Assembly (NCBI RefSeq): GCF_000004195.4
Contig: NC_030685.2
Coordinates: 51,453,516-51,517,515 of the forward strand
Reading direction: 5' to 3'
Length of the DNA: 64,000 nucleotides
DNA from: Xenopus tropicalis
Lineage: Eukaryota > Chordata > Amphibia > Anura > Pipidae
Part shown: piece after piece, positions 1-10,589 of the stretch
How positions within the stretch are numbered: position 1 is the stretch's first letter
Layout: every line of letters starts with the position of its first letter
Position numbers and translations under genes: made by a program
Notes under the pieces: generated by a model
What the model saw: only the letters and a program-made list of their open reading frames with translations
What the model was told of the DNA's origin: nothing
The model's database searches: none

Positions 1-647
1 TCATTTAGTAGATGGTCAAATAAATAACATAGCAGCAGACAGCAAGCTGTTTTGAGCTAATTAATAGCCTATACTTTTCTCGTTATTCAGCTTACATGAC
101 TTTATGCTACATGACTTCTCCGGCAGTAAAAAGGTTTCAGCTATCTATCTACATGTATTTTGTGTTAAAAAAAAGTATACCAGGTCTCTCAATCTTAATG
201 GTTCTACATTGCCTGTAAATTTCTTACTGGAGTTGTGTAATATTCATTTTAGTGTTCAAGAGCGGAATTAGTAGAAGAGAAGATCTAAAAAGGTTTTTAA
301 ATTAAGTTCCCACATTCTCTCCTTGATGATTCCATAACGATATTGGCAAAGAATAATGTAAAAGCACTATTGCTGTTATCTAACAAATAATGAGCATAAC
401 TCGATAAATTGAACGGCTATGAGGAAAGTCAGGAAACGGCATCACTGGCCTTCAGAAAACAAGGCATTTTCACTATCTGCCCATTTAAGACATTTATAGA
501 AACCTGCAAATTTTTTTGCAGAGATTAAGAAGTAGTTGTGGTAAAAGGTATAGTGACTAATAGATGAAAACAACCCCCATGAACTCTACGTGTTCAAAAA
601 TCATGCCTAGATATTTTCTTCTCTCATTTAGCCAGCTGTGCTACATT

Positions 648-650
<3 letters not shown>
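1..650. other. Unassigned AT-rich stretch
   Basis: No gene, RNA gene or recognisable repeat was seen. All frames are closed and the base composition is intron-like. Confidence 0.5.

Positions 651-651
<1 letters not shown>

Positions 652-686
<35 letters not shown>
652..686. repeat. (AT)n microsatellite
   Basis: An uninterrupted run of about 17 AT units. It abuts the left side of a PLE-type terminal sequence, and a second TA run lies on the far side at 1169-1191. PLEs are often found in TA-rich targets, so the run may be the target site. Confidence 0.95.
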
Positions 687-689
<3 letters not shown>

Positions 690-1168
690 CTGACGGGTTG
701 CCTAGCAACCACCCACAACTAATCGAAAGTACGGGTGAATAACGGTGACACAGCAGAGCAGCATACATTCGGGCACGGACGGGTTGAACATACTGTGGGT
801 TAGGTAAGCGATGTGTGCCTCAGACGCTGGGACTGGAAGGCTGGCGGAATATCCCTTTGTTTTGTCTCCCTGTACTCGCCCCATTGCCCTACACTTATGG
901 GCATGTCTGCACTATTACCCCTGTTCGTTTATTATACATTTTGATTGTTTTGTATGTACTTTGAATATGTTGATGGTTGCTTGGCAACCACTTTTGGCGC
1001 CCTTTTGGGTTTAAAAAGGCGTTCACTGTCGAACACAATACTACTGTCCCTGATGAAACTGAAACGTCGGACTAATAAAGAAACCTCATTTTTCTTCAAA
1101 CCATTTGATGTCTTTGGTGTGAAACTTCCTGTGAGTGCCGTTCTCTTTTTTTTTTGTTTTTTTTTGTT
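687..1168 (+). mobile_element. PLE-type terminal region (solo pLTR-like piece)
   Basis: This non-coding piece ends in the arrangement seen at other PLE termini in the window: CTGATGA (1050-1056), GAAACGTCGG (from 1061), an AATAAAG-type A-rich signal (1074-1080) and a closing GAGTGCCG (about 1132-1139), followed by a T-rich run and a TA microsatellite. CTGATGA followed by GAAAC is the conserved core of hammerhead ribozymes, which PLE terminal repeats are known to carry, but stem II is missing here. A T-rich run fills 1144-1169. No protein is encoded. Assignment to PLE rests on the shared ending and is moderate. Confidence 0.5.
697..709 (+). promoter_or_regulatory. X-box-like RFX site
   Basis: GTTGCCTAGCAAC is a perfect inverted half-site pair (GTTGCC and AGCAAC with a 1-bp spacer), matching the RFX X-box pattern. 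A weaker second copy, GTTGCTTGGCAAC, lies at 976-988 in the same repeat. Both are inside a PLE-type terminal sequence, so they are probably element sequence. Use as a binding site is inference. Confidence 0.35.
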
Positions 1169-1191
1169 TATATATATATATATATATATAC
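1169..1191. repeat. (TA)n microsatellite
   Basis: A run of about 11 TA units following a T-rich stretch at 1144-1168, between two PLE-type terminal pieces. Confidence 0.9.
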
Positions 1192-1282
1192 ACAACCGAA
1201 TCTCGATTCTCGATCCGCACTTCCGATATCCAATTCAATCAGCTTGCTAAATTGCCCGGGTGCCACTCAGGGATAAATTCAC

Positions 1283-1415
1283 ATATCAAAAAGATTACTT
1301 CGAGTGCACTCCAGGGTCTTTTCGGCCTAGAGCCGAAACGTTGATAAGATGGCAATATTACAATAAAGATTGTTTTTATGGAAAAGACCCTGGAGTGCAC
1401 TCGAAGTAATCTTTT

Positions 1416-1421
<6 letters not shown>
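1283..1421. repeat. Perfect 41-bp inverted repeat (PLE-related fold-back)
   Basis: Positions 1283-1323 and 1381-1421 are exact reverse complements over 41 bp with a 57-bp loop. The arms include CCAGGGTCTTTTC and its complement. The loop reads GGCCTAGAGCCGAAACGTTG and then ACAATAAAG, the signature of PLE termini in this window (stem, GAAACGTT, A-rich signal). The right arm runs into a (TA)n run at 1418-1449. This looks like a PLE tail next to an inverted copy of its own end. Confidence 0.8.

Positions 1422-1449
<28 letters not shown>
1418..1449. repeat. (AT)n microsatellite
   Basis: About 16 AT units directly after the right arm of the fold-back, again pairing a PLE-type end with a TA target. 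Confidence 0.9.
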
Positions 1450-1452
<3 letters not shown>

Positions 1453-2480
1453 ACATATATATGTCACAATGAAAATGTATTAAGAATAAAGCAGTTTTTG
1501 TGGGGCAGAGGTAGCAGAGGTTACCTCATAATACAAAGTTGTGTTGATTAATTTCTTGATATCGTTTATAATCTACGAGTCAGTTGATGCGTTTATTACA
1601 GAACTAAAAATATATCCTATCTACTCACTCATTATAAATATCCTTTCAGCTCAAAATAATTAAAGGCTTAATGGTGAAACAGAAATGTCAATAAAGATTT
1701 TGCATTAATTTGCCTCACACAAGGTGCCCTGAAGCCGCTGAGAAAATGCCCAATCAAATTTCATAGATGGTAATATATTGTAGACGAATAAGAACTCTAT
1801 TGTCACTACACATCTACGTTCATGTTAAATCCAAGGAATTCTCCATATTCAAATACTGAAAAATGTTAGGCCCTCTTGTACTGATTACAGACTAATCCTC
1901 ACAAAGTTCAATGTACTTTCCAGTAAGGACCTATTCTTTCTGGTTTCTTAGATGCTCAGCAAAAACAGGGATAGCTGGGAAGTTTTTTTCATGAATGCTA
2001 AATTAGTTCTGCATAGTTTACCTTCCTTTCCACTTGGTTAGACTATTCCATTAAATTGCACATTTTAAAACAACTATATTTGTTTCTTCTTTATTTTCTT
2101 AACCTTCAGTAATAAAGGGATTTTAAGGCTAAATTAAGCTTTAGGGTTTGAGTAGCAATCATGTCCATTGGGCACTAAATGAGATGTTATTCAATTCAAG
2201 CACAAAAATTCCCTATAACTTTATTTTTGTTTAGGCTCCACAAGTGCTTTTGGCGGATGGTGTCGGATTGGCAAATTGCATTCAGCAAGTAAGACGTAGT
2301 CACGTGGGGCAAAATATAACTGGGCTTATACAAAAATATGATGTGTAAACTACATGAAAGATTTGCCATCTGACACAACTCGCTTGTCGGAAGGGAACGC
2401 TGCATGCAGCATCCGACAAGATAACAATTGATGGTGACGGAAATCATTTTTTTTCATCATTGAAATATATTGAACGTCAG
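1450..2480. other. Unassigned AT-rich stretch
   Basis: No gene or recognisable repeat was seen. Open frames here are short and lack splice context or protein-like composition. Confidence 0.45.
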
Positions 2481-2494
2481 ATGTGGATGCTCGG

Positions 2495-2591
2495 GTACAG
2501 GCACATGTAGCTGTTATCCGCATAAAAACAAAAGAGAATGGAAAGTCTTGCGTTTTTATGCATATTTCAGCTACCTGTGCCTGCACCCAAG
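2495..2591. repeat. Fold-back repeat (MITE-like)
   Basis: The left arm (about 2495-2531, GGTACAGGCACATGTAGCTG onward to CATAAAAAC) is nearly the reverse complement of the right arm (about 2554-2591, GTTTTTATGCAT through CTACCTGTGCCTGCACC). The loop is about 22 bp. A third partial arm, GGTGCAGGCACAGGTAGG, follows at about 2610-2627. It is consistent with a small palindromic DNA element; I could not name the family. Confidence 0.6.
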
Positions 2592-2707
2592 GGTATTCCA
2601 TTCATTCCGGTGCAGGCACAGGTAGGAAGCGTATGGCGGTATTTTCGGGGTTGAGGATGTGCACCTGAAAAGGACAAACTACTAAAACATTAGTCTGTCC
2701 TTTATGG

Positions 2708-2873
2708 TAACTAAGCTGCATGAATTAATATTCATGGCAAAACAATCCTATTGGGGTTATTTAATGTTTAAATGATTTTTAACAATCAAAAAGTTATGGC
2801 AATCCAAAATATGGATAGATCCCTTATCCAGAAAACCCCAGGTCCCAAGCATTCTAAATAATATACCTGTACT
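2708..2873 (+). mobile_element. Truncated copy of a MITE with TACAGG ends
   Basis: It matches the second half of the copy at 18599-18926: AACAATCCTATTGGG, then AAATGATTTTTA, CTTATCCAGAAAACCCCAGG and a closing TACCTGTAC. The first half is absent. Family: a ~300-bp element with TACAGGTATGGGA ends; name not assigned. Confidence 0.65.
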
Positions 2874-2879
2874 GTTCAT

Positions 2880-3877
2880 AATAAACAGTTACGCTGCACT
2901 ACATGAGACACCATTGTTTACCTTGCTTTAAATGATCCGTACTAAAACTAGAACCAAAATTGTAGGATAGCCGCCTATTATTATTTGGTCAACACAGAAT
3001 AATGGTAACCAACGAGTTTTTGTCCTTTATTTTTGTAAGTAAAATATGTATTTTTATTAGTATAATATACACGTGTATATACAAAGGTATTCTATAAAAC
3101 AACAATATTGCAGTAACGTGGTCATCACACAGAAGCTGCAGCAAATTATAATTACCAGTTAGAATAGCTTTCTGCTGAATAACAGAACAAAGTAAGGAAA
3201 GCCACTTCCATATTCCCATTTATTTCAAAATGCACTAACATCAAACATTTATAAACTAACTTTAATAGCTTTGTGTAATTTTCAGCCACACAAGAGATAC
3301 AGTGGTCAAATATTTAAAAATTTTAAAAACTCAGGGGTCTCATATGCTTCAGCTAGCTTGAAGCTACTTTCTCCCTCTCAAGCTGTAGTGATTGATGTAA
3401 TCGGACTCCTGTTATGATTTTTTAAGCGTGTGTGGGTAGATGATAGATAGATAGATAGATAGATAGAGGTAGATACATGATAGGTTTTTCTACATACAGT
3501 TAAGCAACATTGCTTACTTATTAGAATTGTGTGACTGCTTTCAAATTATGCTGATAGAAATGTTATATTTAAGCCATAAAAAGACCTTACATCCAACAGA
3601 ATGATTGGCATCCTTGATTGCATACACACATATACATACCCCGCGTAACAAATAGCTTCTTAACATGCTAAAGGAGAAGAAAAGGCTAATAAAGAGTTAA
3701 TCTCAAGCTGCAGTCATACCTTCAGTTGTCTCAATAGTGCCCTTAAGTCTCCCCATACTTCACTTGATGATCAGAAGCCAAACAAGAAGAAAAAACACTG
3801 AGCTGTGTAAAGAAAGCTCCCATAATGCCTCCCTCCTGCACCGAGACCTAGAGTACATGCTCATTTTGTAAGACTAT
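2880..3877. other. Unassigned stretch with a GATA microsatellite
   Basis: No gene seen. A (GATA)n run lies at 3442-3467. The rest is AT-rich and unclassified. Confidence 0.45.
3442..3467. repeat. (GATA)n microsatellite
   Basis: About six GATA units, followed by an imperfect AGATAGAGGTAGATA tail. Confidence 0.9.
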
Positions 3878-5276
3878 GGGGGGAATTCACAAAAGTGGAG
3901 GTAGCCCTTTTTGGAGTAAAAGTGGTGGAAAAACTGGTGGAAAACACTTTCTCCAGATTCAAAGATTCAACAGAAATCCGCCTAAATTCCGACTCAACCG
4001 CCACTTTTCTGTTTTTGGTGAAAGAAAGACAATTTACAGACACTTTTGTGAATTTGTCGTTCAAACGACATTTATACGACGTTTTAACGACATTTTTCCG
4101 ACATTTTCCCCCGACATTTTCAATATGGAGTAAAGCTCACTGTAACTCTGTCAGACCAATTTTTAGCTCTTCTTCTTTGTTTGGTTTCACCCAGTCTCCA
4201 TTTCACACCTAAGGTAGGAGCCCCATTGGGGGATCATTAACATATTAATGGGGATTAGCAGCCTAGTGTTAGGGGACAAGTCTCTCTCTAACCATAGAAC
4301 AATAGGTGCAAAAAGCCTCATTAACATTTTATTAAACAAGTAAAACACTGATTAAAAAAAGTTTAATTTATATCTTATGTATAAAAAGTTTTTACCTGAC
4401 ATTTGCATGATTATGCTAGTTTTAGCTTAATCAGTGAGGCAATAATAACATTTTGTGTGAATATATTGTAAACATTTTTATTAAAAGGAAAAGTGAAGCC
4501 TCCCAGGCAAATTTTTAGTTTTAGCAGCAGTGCCTCCTCTTTAATCACTTCACTGACATCTGCCCCAACTTATCTGTGCCCCCATAGCATGTCCAGAACT
4601 ACAGAGCTGCTTAACAGCATTGGTCCCTACCTGTTCCCAGCAGCCATCTTGGGGATCAGCAAACAGCACATACACACTGGCACCCAAACTGGGATATTGG
4701 GGTACAGGGTTGGACTGGCCCAACAGGGCACTGGATAAAAACCCAGTGGGCCCTAATCCTGTTGGACCTCTATTCACCAGGCATGTTGGTGTGTGGGCCG
4801 GATTGCTGCTGCCCAGTAATGAGTAGGGGCTAGAGAAGACTGTATTTAGACCCTTAAATCTCATTACAGAAGTGGAATTACACAGAAATATAGAAAACAT
4901 TAGTAAGCCCAGATTGTCCTGAAAAAAATGATGTATAGTTTCCCTGGGCAAACTAATATTACCCCCCAGGAAATGCCCCCAAAGTGAAATGACTAATTGC
5001 ATATGAAATGCAAAACCCTGCTGGTAAAATCCTTATTCCAAGGTTCCTTATTCCATGTAGATGTGGGACTGGGTTTGGGGGCACCAACAGATTTACTAAG
5101 AGCTAAATGCAAATTCATAAAAAAAATGTTTGGAAAATGACAAAATCTGAAAACTGTCTGTTTAAAAGACAAATTCACAAACGTGGAGATAGAGGTTTGT
5201 GAATTAGGTTGAAAATCCAACAATCAATCTCCATTTTTATTTTGTCTCAATATCACCACTTTTGTAAATTCCCCCC
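3878..5276. mobile_element. 1.4-kb fold-back DNA element with long terminal inverted repeats
   Basis: The left end GGGGGGAATTCACAAAAGTG and the right end, whose complement reads GGGGGGAATTTACAAAAGTG, are inverted repeats. The similarity continues inward: a GTGAATTTGTC block (about 4040-4060) on the left is matched by its complement (about 5165-5185) on the right. The roughly 900-bp middle is unrelated filler. There is no transposase frame, so this would be non-autonomous. The target duplication is not clear and the superfamily is unassigned. Confidence 0.6.
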
Positions 5277-5965
5277 ATGTGTCAGTTACTGCCTTCTTCA
5301 TTACTTTCATTTATAAACCCCACCCTCTCTCCTATACCCATATATCCCTCATGTAACGCCAGTCATAACAGGCTTTTCACCCATATGCCATTCCCCATGT
5401 GTCACTCACTGCCCAGTGCCATCCTTGTGTTCATGGGGGGGACCCATATAAATAACTTGTATGGGGCCCCAAAGTTCCGGATGGCAGCCCTGATAAAAGT
5501 CTCTTATGTTCTGGCACTTCCCACTGATTGGCAGCTCTGTTCCTGTTTGCCCATCCTGCTTCTAAACTATCTACCAATATGTCTGATAATATACACATTT
5601 ATAAAGCAGGAAACATACATGATATAATAGTGGCCAGCCAGCCTTCTATGGAAAGTCTCTCATATAACCCACATAGGGCTTTATTGGCTCCAGCTTGGAT
5701 AGCCATACAAGCACCTGCTTTCAGGTCAAACACTTTTCAAATAGATGTTGTGCCTATTTTTATGTTATGAATAGTGCAGCACAGTTTCCAGATTCATTCT
5801 CTCTACTTATTTACAGTCCCCCTTACTTATGTAACAGTCCCCCTACTCATACAGGTCTTGGTGCAAGCAGCCGGCTTTAACCCTGAATGTTTCCTTCACA
5901 CAGTTAGGACGCACCAACTGTCATATTTAAGACAACAGAACGAAAAGATCCTCCTACAAGTGGGA
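5277..5965. other. Unassigned stretch
   Basis: No gene seen. A motif like CCCCATGTGTCA recurs (about 5271 and 5394), and GGGGGGACCC at 5436 is repeat-like, but no family was recognised. Open frames here have no domain I recognise. Confidence 0.4.
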
Positions 5966-6130
5966 GGACTCAGATAGCCTAGTGGTTAGGGAATCAGCCT
6001 TCAGTGTGGTGACCCACTGCGACTCGGGTTCGATTCCACCCTAGGTGCACCTTGTGACCTTGGACAAGTCACTTAACCTACATACCCATGTCCCGGCCAG
6101 GCAAGCTGCGCGGGCAGCTCGAGAGCCGTT
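5966..6130 (+). mobile_element. tRNA-derived CORE-SINE (MIR-like)
   Basis: A pol III box A (TAGCCTAGTGG, 5975-5985) and box B (GGTTCGATTCC, 6027-6037) are spaced as in a tRNA-derived SINE head. They are followed by TGTGACCTTGGACAAGTCAC (about 6053-6072) and TTAACC, which closely matches the conserved core of MIR-type SINEs. The A and B boxes are the internal promoter. It is a SINE and not a tRNA gene because no acceptor or anticodon stem closes around the boxes. The 3' end is not sharply defined. Confidence 0.85.
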
Positions 6131-7329
6131 ACTTTTTCAGTGGCTACATTTACCTTTCCCTTACCAATCCTCTAATGATTTATAATACCAGCTATGAAAT
6201 TGCCTGCCTTGATTGTCCCTGCCACAGTTAGTGGAACTGAGCTATGGCAGCTGAAAGCAACTATCACAGGAAAAATCAGTTTCTTTCCACTCGCAATAAG
6301 AAGTCAATTAATACACATTCCTGATGCTTGTGATATTAACTATGAGAGCCCACTAGATATCAGACCAATGCCAATGGCAGTAAAAGACTGAAAGCAGTTG
6401 CAGATCAGCAATAGCTGGATATTCTGAAGACAGGGGCGCCCCTGCCATAAGCCTGCAAGTTACTATGGGCAGCAAAAAGCAGCTCCTGGTAGCTTTAAGA
6501 AATTAAATTCAGATTTTAAATGGCATTTTCAACTCAGTACTAGCAATGTGGCCCTCTCTTCACACCTCTGCGAGGGAGGCGGCATCTGAAAGGCTGCCTC
6601 AGGGCAGCATAGACCCCAGAAACACCCCTGTCTGAAGAGGAATAGTTTTTTTTATGATTAATCTTTCTAGGAAATGATAGGGAGTGATAAAGGATTTGGG
6701 GTGCTAGAAATATGAACTTATATAAAGTGTTCTTAGAGAGACAGCGTTATGGAACTGAACAGAGTTTAAAAAAAAATTCAGCTGTAAAGGACCAATGCCA
6801 CCAAGAAATGCATTTTTTTTTCTGCTCCAAACTGCATTTTTACTTCAATATTTTAAAGTTATCAATGTATGTGTGTGACAAAATTAAAAAAAAAATTGTT
6901 CATGGCTCTTACAGACCTATGAGTCAGTTTCTGTTGATTGGCCCAGAGCCACATTCCTAAGGGGGAGGAGTGAGTTCTAATAACAGTAATAACAGTGTAT
7001 GTATAAGCAATTGGCATGGATTAGACATTTTTCACCCCCTAAGAATATGCAGTCAACAGAAAATTTAAAGAGCCAGGAAATAAACACACACACAAAATAA
7101 ATAAATAAAAAGTTCTTATAATGCATTTCAATATAACACAGGGTTAACCTGTGTTGAAAAGACTGAAGGGGGCAATTCAAAAAGCCTTGCGTGACTTAGC
7201 CCCCTATATAACTACTGGCGCTTGTTAAGACTGCTGCTTGCTAAGACAATTTTTCATTTAATGTGGCAAATATTCAGACACCACACTGTACTATCATTAG
7301 GATGTGTGTGGCTCCCTAATGTAGCAGCT
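6131..7329. other. Unassigned stretch
   Basis: No gene seen. It contains A-runs (about 6770 and 6889) and T-runs, and no clear element. Confidence 0.4.
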
Positions 7330-7749
7330 TAATAATTTAAATAAATAATTAATATATTATATATTTTGTATCTGCACTGATAAAAGTTGTGTGTTTTCTT
7401 CAGAAACACTACTATAGTTTATACAAACAAAGCAGCTGTGTAGCCATGGGGGCAGCCATTTAAATTGAAAAAAGGAGAAAAGGCACAGGTTGCATAGCAA
7501 ATAACAGATAAGTTGCATAGATTCCCATTGTACTCTACACAGTTTATCTGTTATCTGCTGTGTAACTTGTGCCTTTTCTCCTTTTTCAATTTGAATGGCT
7601 GCCCCCGTGGCTACACAGCAGTTAATTATTTATATAAACTATAGCAGTCTTTCTGAAGCAAACACAACTTTTACCAGTACAGGGACACAGTACATTATAT
7701 TTTAATTATTTTAAAACATTTTTATTTTTTAATGTTACTGTTCCTTTAA
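7330..7749. mobile_element. Palindromic MITE ending in TTCCTTTAA
   Basis: Nearly the whole element is a palindrome centred near 7525. The strongest arms are 7435-7511 and 7541-7620 (GTAGCC, GGGGGCAGCC, AAAAGGAGAAAAGGCACA against their complements). Outer arms match from 7378 to 7678 (AAAAGTTGTGTG against CACAACTTTT). The right end TTCCTTTAA (7741-7749) is the T2-type terminus; the left end is eroded. Confidence 0.7.
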
Positions 7750-8784
7750 CCAGTCAGTCCATGTTGTCGTCACATATTAATTAATTGGCCAAAAAACATT
7801 GGTAAGGCCCATGAGGACAATTTATGACATGGATACACCAATACATCTTGGATTTGGCCAAATACTAAATGCGCCACATACGATTTTGCCAAATCCCAAA
7901 CTAAATCCAAAGCCTAATTTGCATATTCAAGTTTGAATTGAGAAAAATCAATCAATTGTTAAAATGTTTGAAGACAGAACTTAAAAGTCCCAAAACATTG
8001 AGGGTCCAGATTCAGTTTGGTCAAATCTTGCAAAATGTTGCAAAGTATTAAATGTTAGTAGACTCCTGAATCAAACCCTAGATTTAGTACATTCCTAATT
8101 TATAAACATTTGCAAACCATAACAATAGTCAGCAGAGACTGTAGAAACATTTAAACTGCTGAGAGTCCTTCAGGATTACACAATAAATCAGACCTGGACT
8201 GAGATAAAAATAGGCCCCAGCATTTAAAGTACCCACAGGCCAATGAAGTAGTGACTGTCAGCTGCATCTTACTACATCCCCTCTGGCAGAATTCACAAAC
8301 TGCCAGTCTAGGCATTGTGAGAGATGCAATGAGAAAAGATAATTATTCGGTGTATTTCCACAACTGTTAAAGGTGGGATACAAATAGCACCAGGTAAAAT
8401 GCCAGGTTTTGCAGCAGGTAATGCTGTGTTTATGTTACTGGCTTAGGAAAAGCCAAATGAATAGGTCCCTGGAGTGAATGGTGGGAGAGTAGGAAAGACC
8501 CTCCATTCCATACTCCGTTTATTATTTTCAGTTAGCCAGCTGTAGGTAGCTGCCTGATTAGGCTGTAGGTGAGCAGCAAATAAAAAGGGCTGTGGGATCA
8601 TGCGGAAGGGGTTGAGTTGGAAGTTTATTCTTGACTCAGAAGGTCACTCTCAGAGCAGGGCACAGGGCAGGAAGGCAGCGTCACTGTGTTAGGAACTCCC
8701 AGAGGGGCTGGGGGTGCCTCCTGCCACTGAGGAGCTGAGGGAGCCATGACCAGGCGGATGAGAGCTCAGAAGAGTCAGCAAGGC
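7750..8784. other. Unassigned stretch
   Basis: No gene seen. From about 8400 the sequence becomes GC-richer and includes AATAAAAAGGG (8579-8589). With 9290-9480 it may form one older element split by the T2-MITE between them. Confidence 0.35.
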
Positions 8785-9289
8785 TTGAAGGACAATGAAA
8801 GGTTAATATAAATTAAAAGTAAGTCTAAAGGCATTCTTTTTAAGTACTTACTGCATATCTACATTCCCAGATCCCTGCTTGCTTCTCTGAGATATGGTGC
8901 TGGCAGCCTACAGCAGTGTGAAGACTACAGTGACATCACTGAAATCTCTCTCCCCTTCCTGCAGGCTGCCAGCAGCAGCCTTCCTATTCTCTGAGCATGT
9001 GTGTAACTTGATCCTGTCTCCTGTTCTGAGCTACACATGCCCACTAGCCAATCAGAAGCGGATCTGGCAGAGGGGAGGGGGGGAGGGAATGAAACACATG
9101 TGCAGTATGAAGCAAGGAGGGAAAGGAAGGGAGAATACCTTTTTAAAGATGGCTGCCTGTTCTAGAAAATGTGAAGTGTGACTGAGTAAATATTTGATTA
9201 GGTGAGCCAAAAGTGTGGCGTTTTTACTAAACAATAGGAGGACTATTGGGCAGTATGCTTTTTAAATTTTGACTTGCATTCTCCTTTAA
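8785..9289 (+). mobile_element. T2-type MITE, 505 bp
   Basis: The left end TTGAAGGACAATGAAAGG and the right end GCATTCTCCTTTAA carry T2-type (TTAAAGG) termini. A second copy in the opposite orientation lies at 35747-36274, and the two match closely over AAAACGCCACACTTTTGGC-type and CATGTGCAGTATGAAGC blocks. The reading frame through it is an accident of composition. Confidence 0.75.
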
Positions 9290-9480
9290 GGTGAAGCCTG
9301 AGTGTGAGTTACTCTGGAAGGTGAGAGCCCTGAAGAAGGGACAAATCATATCCATGAACGGTATGTTGATGAACTGTGTTCCTTTAAGCTTTATGTTGGG
9401 AAGAATTTGCCCTAAATAAACCTGTGTTTCGTCTGAAGACGTGGTGTCCCTGTCTCTATGCTCCAGATCTTCTGCATGCC
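9290..9480 (+). mobile_element. Possible old LTR-like or PLE-like tail
   Basis: Flanks 8560-8784 and 9290-9480 appear to be one older sequence interrupted by the MITE. This part contains AATAAACCTGTG and then TTTCGTCTGAAGACG, an ending reminiscent of retroelement terminal sequence with a polyadenylation signal. No coding part or matching second terminus was seen. Confidence 0.3.
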
Positions 9481-9566
9481 TGCCTACCATAGCTAATTCC
9501 CCCAAAATTACATGTACAGGCAGTCAGCATGTCACAGCCTGCAAAAAATTGTATATCCTACAACGT

Positions 9567-10021
9567 AAAAGGAGAAGGAAAGTCATTTTTGCATTTTACT
9601 GCCAATAGATTGGTCACATAAGTGCCATCTAGAACGCTATATTTATTCAGCAGAACTGCCATTTTAGCTTGGTTTTGGTAGCTTCCTGCTGCAGTTATAG
9701 CCTTTGGAAGCTCAGATCACACATTCCTAAGGGTAAGGGGAAGTGAGTCCTTATGCATTCTTATGGGAGGGGGGAGCAGGAGAAGGGAGGGGGAGAGAGG
9801 AGAGAACTGAGCAGACTCAAGCCCCAAACCTGAATGAGCCCTAAAAGAGAGGAAGTCTGATACCGAAGAACCCCCAAAAAAAGGAGACAGGAAATTCTCT
9901 GCTTCTTTTGATAGAGGACTAGAGGATAGAGTGCAGCTTTTCTATGAGTGCTTATGGCTGTATTTACGTAGATCTTTCTGATAAAGCTTACTTAGTTTTT
10001 ACCTTTGCTTCTTCTTTAATT
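9567..10021. mobile_element. T2-type MITE
   Basis: The left end AAAAGGAGAAGGAAAGTC and the right end, complement TTAAAGAAGAAGCAAAGG, are inverted and followed inward by AAAACTAAGTAAGC on the right. The TTAAAGGAGAAGGAAAGG end and the interior are familiar from abundant Xenopus T2 elements. No coding capacity. Confidence 0.7.
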
Positions 10022-10110
10022 CCCTTCACATATAAGGTCAGTTCCTCCCTCAAATTCACTGGCTACATGCTGATCAGACGTATGTAGTGGTGTAACTACT
10101 CTGCAATTCA

Positions 10111-10124
10111 CCCCCCCCCCCCCC
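10111..10124. repeat. Poly-C tract
   Basis: Fourteen consecutive C. Likely length-polymorphic and a common assembly error site. Confidence 0.95.
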
Positions 10125-10285
10125 ACACAAAATATCTTTGTAGGGGCCTGGCGCAGAGTAGCAAACCCCTCTCAGCCCCTTTTCCCCTCCCATTTGCGTA
10201 TTAAACCCTGCTTCCCATCCACTCTCCTGCTCTGCAAACACTAGGACAAAACATAATTTGGTTACTTGACAGCACAAGATATGTA

Positions 10286-10586
10286 CTAGGGATGCAACGA
10301 ATCCAGGATTCAGTTCAGGATTCGGCCAAGATTCCACCTTTTTCAGCAGGATTTGGCCAAATCCATGCCTCTGGCTGAACTGAATAGAATCCTTAAAATC
10401 AAGTGACTATTTGTCATATAACCAAGGAAGCTGAACATTTTTAGCTGTGCACTTCTTCAGGCCTTCTTTATCATAATCTGTATATGCAAACTAGGATTTG
10501 AATTCGGTACAGCATTTGGCAGAATCTTCCACAAAGGATTTGGGGTTTGGCCGGATCCTAAAATAGTGGATTTGGTGCATCCCTAG
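10286..10586. mobile_element. hAT-type MITE with CTAGGGATGCA ends
   Basis: The left end CTAGGGATGCAACGAATCC and the complement of the right end CTAGGGATGCACCAAATCC form 19-bp inverted repeats with two mismatches. The roughly 300-bp interior is full of GGATT/CGGCC-type sub-repeats. Flanks (ATATGTA and TATGTTA) are similar but not a clean 8-bp duplication, so hAT is inferred from the terminal sequence. Confidence 0.75.
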
Positions 10587-10589
10587 TAT

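Noticed and set aside
4550..5002. 150-codon minus-strand frame
   Set aside because: It is inside the 1.4-kb fold-back element, with no domain and no splice sites.
5975..6037. tRNA gene
   Set aside because: A and B boxes are present but no cloverleaf closes, and the MIR-type core follows; it is a SINE.
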